Shown here piece by piece: positions 1 to 5,748 of a DNA stretch of 9,065 bases. Source of the stretch: Deltaproteobacteria bacterium (GTDB taxonomy: Bacteria > Myxococcota_A > SURF-8); the NCBI GenBank assembly GCA_029570245.1, contig JAKQSH010000456.1, positions 1 to 9,065 on the forward strand. Reading direction: 5' to 3'. Position 1 is the first letter of the stretch; each line of letters begins with the position of its first letter. The translations under genes were made by a program, and so were the position numbers. The notes below the pieces were generated by a model. It saw only the letters and a list, made by a program, of their open reading frames with translations, was not told where the DNA came from and made no database searches.

Positions 1-1487
1 ATTACAAGGGCAGGGGCTTCTTCCAGCATTGCGTTGCCTTCAAGTTCCGGCGCTTCTTCAAGAGGCAGCAGGTATTCTATTTTCTGTTCAACCCATGTCG
101 GCTGACCACCTCTGATTGCAGTATAAGTATTTTCGTGTTTGACCCCGTATATGCAGGAGAAGTTTCTGCTGCCGGAAAGCGCCGATCTGAGGCTTTTGTT
201 GCTTATCAGTGTTTGTGGAGCCGGGGCGATCTGAACGGCTCCGTCGCCGTAAATCGCTCTTAATTCTGATATGTTCCGCAGTTCTGAAGCGAATTCAAGC
301 AACATACCGGCCTGCGTTGAGAATTCCGGGCCGGAATCTGCAACAATGCGTGCTGTCGCTTCGAGGTTTGCCGCAGCCTGTTTGTATTGCTGCGGTGCTG
401 TTTCGACATAGGCTTTGTTCAATATGACGGCTGAAGAACGATTCAGCATCTCAGCTTTTCCGTGCTCCACGCAGAACAGCGACATCTGGAGGTTTTTTGC
501 ACTGTCGCTTACCGGTTGTTTTTTTGCGATAAAAGACAATATCTGCTGTTCTTCCGGCTCTTCTTCTGTTTTTGTATTACGGAAGTCCGCGCTGCGCATT
601 GCCAGCAGTGACAACGGAATTTCTTTCTGCCTGCCTGAAAAGCTGGAAAAATTGCCGAATATTGTTTGTAACCTGTCTTTGAACGCGGTTCTGATCTCGC
701 TGTCGCAAAGATCGCTGTCCCGTCCAAGCGGCAGATGTTCTGCTGCCTTCTCTATTTTCTTCCAGGTATTAAAGCTGTCGCTGAAAAGCGACAATGCCTG
801 CTTTTGATATGTCAGCCATATTTTCTTCAACTGCGGTGTGGTCTGCAGAATATGCATAATAAGGAGCGCCGCCATCCGGTCGTTTCCATCTTCAAGCAAC
901 AGCGGATTTTCGCCTGCATACATGCGGGCTTTTTCGCCGGGGGTTCCGTCCTCCTGAGGCAGCAGTGTGCTTAAGAAATCAGATCTTTTCAGCAGTGCGT
1001 TCTGTCTTTGGTTCTCGAAAGTGTTCATTCGGATATGAACTGATTTTTCATAGAAAAGCTTGTATTCGTCCTGCGGTTCGTAAAATCGGTGCATTACGGC
1101 GAATTCGCTTATTAGATCGCCCAGGGCGGCGTTAAGCGCTTCGTCGCTGTTGCGCCATGCATACAGACGTTCTTCCAGAGCTTTCAGAAATCCGTCTATC
1201 AAAGCCTTCTGCGTTTTTTCTATTGTGTTTTCCGCAACTGCGTCTATGGCTGTCCGCTGAGCCATTGCAGCTCCGAACAACAGAAGATCGCTGCTGATAA
1301 GCGCTGCTTCGGTTTGGGGATCATCGGCATGTTGAAAAATATTCGCCGGAGCGAGACATTGTTTTTTTTCTGTGGCGTGCAGCTGATGAAAAAACGCCGG
1401 CAATACGAATACTGCAATGGATAAAATGATTGCAGCTGCCAGGCGGTTTTCTGTATATGTGTTGACGGAAAGCATATTTGGAGGCAT
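1..1487 (-). CDS. Exported or membrane-anchored protein of unknown family, C-terminus beyond the window
   Basis: I do not recognise the family. Read from ATG at 1487, the frame stays open for 495 codons to the window edge, so the gene is 3'-truncated only by the window. A TAA directly precedes the ATG in frame, so the start cannot lie further upstream; Met5 is the only close alternative. Residues 15-33 are strongly hydrophobic after a short head with one Arg, and QLHA-TE at 35-40 resembles a signal peptidase I site after Ala38. I infer export, or an N-terminal membrane anchor if it is uncleaved. The rest looks mostly helical and charged (Glu/Lys/Gln/Ala-rich, for example 85-110 and 305-325) with few cysteines (44, 261, 339, 445). 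No catalytic motif, repeat or second membrane segment is evident. It follows the IgGFc-type lipoprotein by 3 bases with no recognisable Shine-Dalgarno, so it is probably translated by coupling and co-expressed. Function unknown. Confidence 0.85.
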   Translation of the reverse strand, partial: MPPNMLSVNTYTENRLAAAIILSIAVFVLPAFFHQLHATEKKQCLAPANIFQHADDPQTEAALISSDLLLFGAAMAQRTAIDAVAENTIEKTQKALIDGFLKALEERLYAWRNSDEALNAALGDLISEFAVMHRFYEPQDEYKLFYEKSVHIRMNTFENQRQNALLKRSDFLSTLLPQEDGTPGEKARMYAGENPLLLEDGNDRMAALLIMHILQTTPQLKKIWLTYQKQALSLFSDSFNTWKKIEKAAEHLPLGRDSDLCDSEIRTAFKDRLQTIFGNFSSFSGRQKEIPLSLLAMRSADFRNTKTEEEPEEQQILSFIAKKQPVSDSAKNLQMSLFCVEHGKAEMLNRSSAVILNKAYVETAPQQYKQAAANLEATARIVADSGPEFSTQAGMLLEFASELRNISELRAIYGDGAVQIAPAPQTLISNKSLRSALSGSRNFSCIYGVKHENTYTAIRGGQPTWVEQKIEYLLPLEEAPELEGNAMLEEAPALV

Positions 1488-1490
1488 TTA

Positions 1491-4058
1491 CTACGGTTTG
1501 GGGTTGATTGTTTTCAGGTCCAGACCTCCGGTATATGCGTACGAGACGAACGCCGAATAGCCGTAGAGGTAAAGTCCTATGGGCTTCGTCGCGTGTATTG
1601 TGTGTGCGCCGTCGGAGATTTGAGCCCTGTAGTATTTGTTGTCTACATTTATCCATGTAAAGGTGTTCGAGTCGTAGGTTGTGCTGTCCAGTGTGATGAT
1701 GGTATCCGGTGGAGCAACCAGCGTCATGTAGTCGTATTTATAGTTCGGCGGAACCTGGAAAATATATTCCTGTCTGAACTGTTGATCCGGTGCCAGCAGC
1801 ATCATGGCGGGATCACCCGCCTCCGGCGAGCACGCATAGCCGCATTCGATGCAACAGATGTATTTTGTCGGGCAGTCAGCGTCTGTATCGCATGTATCTC
1901 CCAGCGTGAACCCTGTAGCGTCCTGACCGGCCAGGAAGTGCGCAACCATGATGGGTTCGGTTGATGTAATGGTGAATGTCTGTGTTGTCGCGAATGTGAA
2001 CGCCTGTCCGGCATTCAGAATTTTGGGGCTCTGTCCGGTAGGGTCCGGCGAAAATTCTATGCGGGTGCCGGCTACGGCTGCAACTATTTTATAATAATCA
2101 AGTTCGCTTCCGCGAGGTTGGGTGCGGACTACGGCGAATTTTTTGCCCCAGGTGTCGATCGGGAACAGCTGATGTTCGAGGTGGTCTGCGGCCCATTGAT
2201 TGTATGGAATAAAAGTTCCGCGATGTCCGCCGTAAACGGCGACTTTTTTGTCTGCTACGATTTTTGTACCTGAAAGGTCGGGACCGCTGCAATATATTTG
2301 CTCTTCTTCATCAACATCCGAGCAGTCCGTTCCGCCTGATTCGAGGTTGAGCACTTCATAACGCTGAAGCGTATAATTCTGTGTTGTTCCGGCAGATGCC
2401 GCCGTGACGCCGTCTCCTCCCAGTGTCGCGCAGCTGTATGTGATTGTAATGTTCGTCGTGCCTTCTTCCGTTGCAGCAATCGTCAACGTTCCGGGAGAAG
2501 TGTTGATTTCATCGCAATCCCACGAGCCGATGCAGGCTCCAAACAGAATCAGCCCGTCGCAGTAGCAGTTTTCTCTGCGCCATGTCGGCCATGTAAGGCC
2601 GTAGTATTCCGTGCTCATTGCGCTCTGCGGCAACAGCAGCGATGCATCGTTGCTGTAAATGAGTACGTTGCCGTATGGATTCATCTGGGCGGCTGTTACC
2701 GGAGCATCGCTTTCGATATGAAAGGCCTTGTATGATTTAGTCGGTCCGGTAATGCGTTGTGTACTGCCGAGTTGAATTATCTTGAGTTCTCCCGGAGCGA
2801 GCTGCTGAGTAGAGAGTACCTGCGTGTTGTTGCGCACCGTTACGTTTACGTTGAATGACTGAGGATTGGAGACGATGACTCCGAACTGTCCGCCATCATC
2901 CCGTCCGCTGTTTTCAAGATCGACAGGCCAGTAATGGCAGCCTACATAGCCTTTTTCCACTTCAGCGACTTCGCAGAGGCCCAGGCACTGGCCTTCGCGG
3001 CATTCTTCCTTTTCTCCGCAGACTTCCACATCAACCCAGGCCGAGCCGCTTTCGTTGCATTCTTTCACTCCATGGGTTTCGCCTTCCATGCAGGTTCTGG
3101 CTCCGGGCGTGCAAATCTGGTCTATGCAGGTTCCGTCTGCACAGATCGAGTCTGCAGTTTCGCAATCCATTATCATTTCCCAGGCGGTACCTAGCGGATT
3201 GCAGTAATACAGTTCGGAGCCTTCACATTTCCATTGACCCGCTTCGCAGATGAATGGTTGACAGCCGTCTTCAAAACAGGTTGTGCCGTCCGGGCAGTTT
3301 TCGGTGAAATAATCGTTGCCTTCTTCATTGCAGATTTTTACGGTTTCACCGTCAATACAACTGAGGCTTGCACCTGGTGAGCAGGTGATCGGCCTGCAGC
3401 CGTGATTGTCCAGACAGGCGTGATGCTCAGGGCACATTTCTTCTTCCCAGCCGGTTCCCTGCGGGTTGCATTTAAATACGAAAAATTCGTTCGCACAATC
3501 GCCGATTTCCAGTGGGGTGCAGACTTTTGTTATGCAACTGTCTACCAGGCATACCGTGCCTTCAGGGCATTCTTCGCCTTCCCATGCCGTGCCGTCGCCA
3601 CTGCATGTGTCCAGCACGTTGGCGTGGCAGGTAACTTCATTGGCCTCGCAGATTATCGGCAGCGGTTCTTCTTCGGCGTATTCTTCTTCCGCATCTCCGT
3701 CTTCGCTGATGCATTTCCGGTATTCGTCGCTCCAGACTGTTCCGTCTGGACAGTCCGTTTCAGTATCTCCATCCGGTTTGTTGTCTGAAATACAGATGAA
3801 ATCCACACATTTATAACCTGTGCGACATGGATGCTCGTCGTCGCAATCCGCGTCGCGACAGGTGCCGTCATCGCAGTAATATCCGCTGCCGCAGTCTTCG
3901 TGGTTTTTGCATGGAACATATGCGGCGTCGTCGGCGTCATAATCTCCGTAATTGGAAACGTCGCCATCTCCGGCGGAGTTGCCGCTTTCTGCACAGGCCG
4001 CCAATATCGCTGCTCCGCCAATCAAACATGCAAGAACAAAAAATCTGAAGCTGGACAT
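1491..4058 (-). CDS. Lipoprotein with Cys-rich repeats and an IgGFc_binding-type domain
   Basis: This is an 855-residue predicted lipoprotein. The signal peptide ends in lipobox L19-A-A-C22, so Cys22 is the likely acylated residue. Then come two small Cys-rich heads (50-67 and 72-89, pattern CxxxxxCxxGxxCxxxxC), an acidic Asp/Glu linker (about 95-133), five six-cysteine modules (137-358) and a large C-terminal region (about 363-850). That last region matches the bacterial IgGFc_binding family (Pfam PF17517) by its order of motifs: GCHYWPVDLEN, QFGVIVSNP, SNDASLLLP, KIVADKKVAVYGGHRG, DHLEHQLFP, TWGKKFAVV and PIMVAHFLAGQ. The family name comes from similarity to a mucus IgG-Fc-binding protein; IgG binding should not be assumed. 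The location is inferred to be the cell surface or outer membrane, and the role adhesive or ligand-binding. The ATG at 4058 has GAGGGG just upstream and a promoter at 4103-4132. A third Cys cluster (723-743) interrupts the C-terminal domain. The gene is followed at once by an unknown exported protein. Confidence 0.93.
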   Translation of the reverse strand: MSSFRFFVLACLIGGAAILAACAESGNSAGDGDVSNYGDYDADDAAYVPCKNHEDCGSGYYCDDGTCRDADCDDEHPCRTGYKCVDFICISDNKPDGDTETDCPDGTVWSDEYRKCISEDGDAEEEYAEEEPLPIICEANEVTCHANVLDTCSGDGTAWEGEECPEGTVCLVDSCITKVCTPLEIGDCANEFFVFKCNPQGTGWEEEMCPEHHACLDNHGCRPITCSPGASLSCIDGETVKICNEEGNDYFTENCPDGTTCFEDGCQPFICEAGQWKCEGSELYYCNPLGTAWEMIMDCETADSICADGTCIDQICTPGARTCMEGETHGVKECNESGSAWVDVEVCGEKEECREGQCLGLCEVAEVEKGYVGCHYWPVDLENSGRDDGGQFGVIVSNPQSFNVNVTVRNNTQVLSTQQLAPGELKIIQLGSTQRITGPTKSYKAFHIESDAPVTAAQMNPYGNVLIYSNDASLLLPQSAMSTEYYGLTWPTWRRENCYCDGLILFGACIGSWDCDEINTSPGTLTIAATEEGTTNITITYSCATLGGDGVTAASAGTTQNYTLQRYEVLNLESGGTDCSDVDEEEQIYCSGPDLSGTKIVADKKVAVYGGHRGTFIPYNQWAADHLEHQLFPIDTWGKKFAVVRTQPRGSELDYYKIVAAVAGTRIEFSPDPTGQSPKILNAGQAFTFATTQTFTITSTEPIMVAHFLAGQDATGFTLGDTCDTDADCPTKYICCIECGYACSPEAGDPAMMLLAPDQQFRQEYIFQVPPNYKYDYMTLVAPPDTIITLDSTTYDSNTFTWINVDNKYYRAQISDGAHTIHATKPIGLYLYGYSAFVSYAYTGGLDLKTINPKP
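2985..3653 (-). repeat. Five tandem six-cysteine modules (protein-level repeat)
   Basis: Residues 137-358 of the IgGFc-type lipoprotein contain five consecutive modules, each with six cysteines: 137-175, 180-221, 226-266, 271-311 and 316-358. Their periods are 43, 46, 45 and 45 residues. Cysteines 1-3 fall in the first half, followed by a G-x-x-W or similar aromatic position (W159, W204, W293, W341; Tyr-Phe in module 3), then cysteines 4-6. Even, conserved cysteine spacing suggests three disulfides per module and an extended stalk. The DNA copies have diverged and show no long exact repeats by eye, so this is an old duplication and not a recently expanded array. Confidence 0.85.
3660..3776 (-). 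repeat. Low-complexity acidic linker of the IgGFc-type lipoprotein
   Basis: Residues 95-133 are dominated by Asp, Glu and Gly (for example EDGDAEEEYAEEEP), broken only by a short segment with C103 and C116. It separates the N-terminal Cys-rich heads from the five-module stalk and probably acts as a flexible, highly charged spacer. Such acidic spacers just after the lipid anchor are common in surface lipoproteins of Myxococcota-like bacteria; that comparison is from general knowledge, not a search. Confidence 0.6.
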
Positions 4059-4062
4059 CGCA

Positions 4063-4068
4063 CCCCTC
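4063..4068 (-). promoter_or_regulatory. Ribosome-binding site of the IgGFc-type lipoprotein gene
   Basis: GAGGGG on the minus strand lies 4 bases before the ATG at 4058 (6 bases if the core is taken as GAGG). It fixes this ATG as the start, which also gives a well-formed lipoprotein signal peptide. Confidence 0.7.
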
Positions 4069-4102
4069 GCTTCAATGAAATTTGTAATATTAACTGTCTT
4101 TC

Positions 4103-4132
4103 AGTATACAGGATTTCTGAGGCGGGGTTCAA
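4103..4132 (-). promoter_or_regulatory. Sigma70-type promoter for the IgGFc-type lipoprotein operon
   Basis: On the minus strand, TTGAAC (4132-4127) and TATACT (4108-4103) are separated by 18 bases. TATACT matches the -10 consensus at 5 of 6 positions and TTGAAC matches the -35 at 4 of 6. Transcription would start near 4096, leaving a leader of about 38 bases before the ATG. A small inverted repeat, ACTG-AAAGA-CAGT, overlaps the -10 element and predicted start and could be an operator, though it is short enough to be chance. The promoter sits between the hutH stop and the lipoprotein start, so this pair of genes can be transcribed separately from hutH. Confidence 0.6.
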
Positions 4133-4150
4133 CTGATTTTGCGAATATTA

Positions 4151-5677
4151 TCAGGCCAGCTTTCCGGCAATCATTTCGGCGCTTTTTAATATGTTGCCGT
4201 TTCTGATCAACTCCAGAATCTTTCGCTGATCCGGGTATAAAGAGCGATCCTTCGCCATGAAAGGAACCTGCTTTCTTACAGTTTCCAGAACGGCAGAGGT
4301 CGCCTTCGCCGGTTGCAGCGGTTTTCTCAGATCAAGCGCCTGGCAGGCCACCATCATTTCTATCGCCAGCACTTCCTGTAGATTGTGAACTATAGTGCGG
4401 AATTTCCTGGCTGCGATGGTTCCCATGCTGACGTGATCCTCACGCCCGGCTGAAGATGGAATAGAATCCACGCTGGCCGGGTGCGCCAGTGATTTGTTTT
4501 CAGAAACAAGAGATGCACTGGCGACCTGAGCAATCATGAATCCGCAGTTCAAGCCTTCTTCCTTGATAAGGAAAGGCGGCAGACCGGATGAAAGATGAGG
4601 ATTCACAAGCTGTTCAACTCGGCGCTCGGAAATGTTGCCGAGTTCGGCTGCCGCTATTGCTCCCAGATCGCAGGCTATTGCAACCGGCTGCCCGTGGAAA
4701 TTTCCACCCGAAATTACAGTGCCGTCGTCCGGGAAGAGCAGGGGGTTGTCGGTGGCCGAGTTGGTTTCGATTTCGAGTACCCGCCGCAGATAAGCGAATG
4801 CATCCCGGCTGGCGCCGTGAACCTGAGGCATGCAGCGCAGTGAATAGGCGTCCTGTACGCGGTTGCAATTGCGATGGCTTTTGACTATAGGGCTGTTTTT
4901 GAGCAGTTTTCGCAGATTTGATGCGCTGGCGCGCTGTCCGGGATGCGGGCGCAGTTTGTGGATGCAGTCCTGAAATGGCTTTACCGATCCCAGCATTGCT
5001 TCACAGGTGATTGCTCCGATAATGTCGGCAACGCGCGCGGCATCTTCAGCTTCAAGTAATGCAAGAATTGCAACGGCCGTCATTACCTGTGTGCCGTTAA
5101 TAAGCGCCAGACCTTCTTTGGCCACAAGCGTAACAGCATTCATTCCTGCTTTCCTGAAAGCCGCATGGCCGCTCATTATGCGCCCCTTATATTCAACAGG
5201 CCCTTCTCCTGTCATACCAAGTGCAAGGTGCGACAATGGCGCGAGGTCTCCGGAAGCTCCAACCGATCCTTTTTCGGGAATTACCGGATGAATTCCGGCA
5301 TTCAGCATATCCAGCAGGTGCTGCAGCGTCGAGAGCCTTATTCCAGAATGGCCCTTGGCCAATGTATTTGCACGCAGAACCATTATTGCCCTTGTGGTTA
5401 TGCGGTCGAACGGCTCGCCGACTCCGATTGAGTGGCTGTGAATAAGGTTGCGTTGCAGTTCTTCAACCTTGTCCTTGTCTATGCTCACTTCCGAAAGAGT
5501 GCCGAAACCGGTGTTTATTCCGTATGCTACTTTTTCGCAGCTTACGATGTCTTCCACCTGTCTTCTGGACTTGTTTACTCTTTTTACCGCTTCCGGGCAC
5601 AATTCCACTTTTTCACCTCTGGCCGCTTCGCGAACCAGTTCCAGTGTAAGCGTATTTCCATCAAGTTTGATTGTCAT
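4151..5677 (-). CDS. hutH: Histidine ammonia-lyase (histidase)
   Basis: This cytoplasmic enzyme deaminates L-histidine non-oxidatively to trans-urocanate and ammonia, the first step of histidine catabolism. The 508-residue length is normal for the family. The motif GSVGASGDLAPLSHLAL (137-153) contains Ala141-Ser142-Gly143, which cyclise to the MIO prosthetic group. Other family active-site residues are present at positions shifted by one or two from the Pseudomonas putida enzyme: Tyr52 (AYGINTGFG), His82, Asn194, Gln275, Tyr278, Arg281 (RVQDAYSLRC), Phe327 (GGNFHGQP) and Glu413 (REDHVSMG). His82 and Glu413 favour histidase over phenylalanine or tyrosine ammonia-lyase. I chose ATG at 5677 because GAGGA lies 8 bases upstream; a TTG five codons earlier is also in frame but lies at the edge of the terminator U tract. 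No hutU, hutI or hutC is visible, so the gene stands alone between two lipoprotein genes. No terminator follows it. Confidence 0.97.
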   Translation of the reverse strand: MTIKLDGNTLTLELVREAARGEKVELCPEAVKRVNKSRRQVEDIVSCEKVAYGINTGFGTLSEVSIDKDKVEELQRNLIHSHSIGVGEPFDRITTRAIMVLRANTLAKGHSGIRLSTLQHLLDMLNAGIHPVIPEKGSVGASGDLAPLSHLALGMTGEGPVEYKGRIMSGHAAFRKAGMNAVTLVAKEGLALINGTQVMTAVAILALLEAEDAARVADIIGAITCEAMLGSVKPFQDCIHKLRPHPGQRASASNLRKLLKNSPIVKSHRNCNRVQDAYSLRCMPQVHGASRDAFAYLRRVLEIETNSATDNPLLFPDDGTVISGGNFHGQPVAIACDLGAIAAAELGNISERRVEQLVNPHLSSGLPPFLIKEEGLNCGFMIAQVASASLVSENKSLAHPASVDSIPSSAGREDHVSMGTIAARKFRTIVHNLQEVLAIEMMVACQALDLRKPLQPAKATSAVLETVRKQVPFMAKDRSLYPDQRKILELIRNGNILKSAEMIAGKLA

Positions 5678-5685
5678 TCCGCAAA

Positions 5686-5690
5686 TCCTC
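5686..5690 (-). promoter_or_regulatory. Ribosome-binding site of hutH, adjoining a terminator U tract
   Basis: GAGGA on the minus strand ends 8 bases before the hutH ATG at 5677. Its first base directly follows the seven-T run of the upstream terminator (5691-5697). The site decides the start in favour of ATG 5677 over the in-frame TTG at 5692, which overlaps the Shine-Dalgarno itself. Confidence 0.75.
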
Positions 5691-5720
5691 AAAAAAAGCC
5701 CCCACCTTCAAGGTGGGGGC
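5691..5720 (-). terminator. Intrinsic terminator after the VWA lipoprotein gene
   Basis: On the minus strand a GC-rich hairpin (GCCCCCACC / GGTGGGGGC, 9-bp perfect stem, 5-base loop TTGAA whose ends could add further pairs) is followed at once by seven T residues. It begins 28 bases after the TGA of the VWA lipoprotein. There is no comparable T run on the plus-strand side, so it works in one direction. The U tract touches the hutH ribosome-binding site, so the element also lies in the leader of any hutH transcript that starts upstream. Confidence 0.93.
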
Positions 5721-5748
5721 GCTGTTTAAATAAATACCTTGCAGCTTT

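Noticed and set aside
415..807. A plus-strand open frame of 130 codons, with several smaller ones nearby.
   Set aside because: The minus strand is open through the whole of 1-1487 with a sensible start, a signal segment and coding-like composition, so these are shadows.
1491..4058. Reading the IgGFc_binding similarity as evidence of antibody binding or pathogenicity.
   Set aside because: The domain is widespread in free-living bacteria and its ligand there is unknown; the name comes from a distant mammalian mucus protein.
4059..4150. A terminator for hutH in the gap before the next gene.
   Set aside because: I found no GC-rich hairpin followed by T residues on the minus strand, so hutH transcripts may run into the lipoprotein gene.
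5678..5692. TTG at 5692 as the hutH start, adding five residues.
   Set aside because: It overlaps the terminator U tract and the Shine-Dalgarno, whereas ATG 5677 is correctly spaced from GAGGA and gives the usual family N-terminus.
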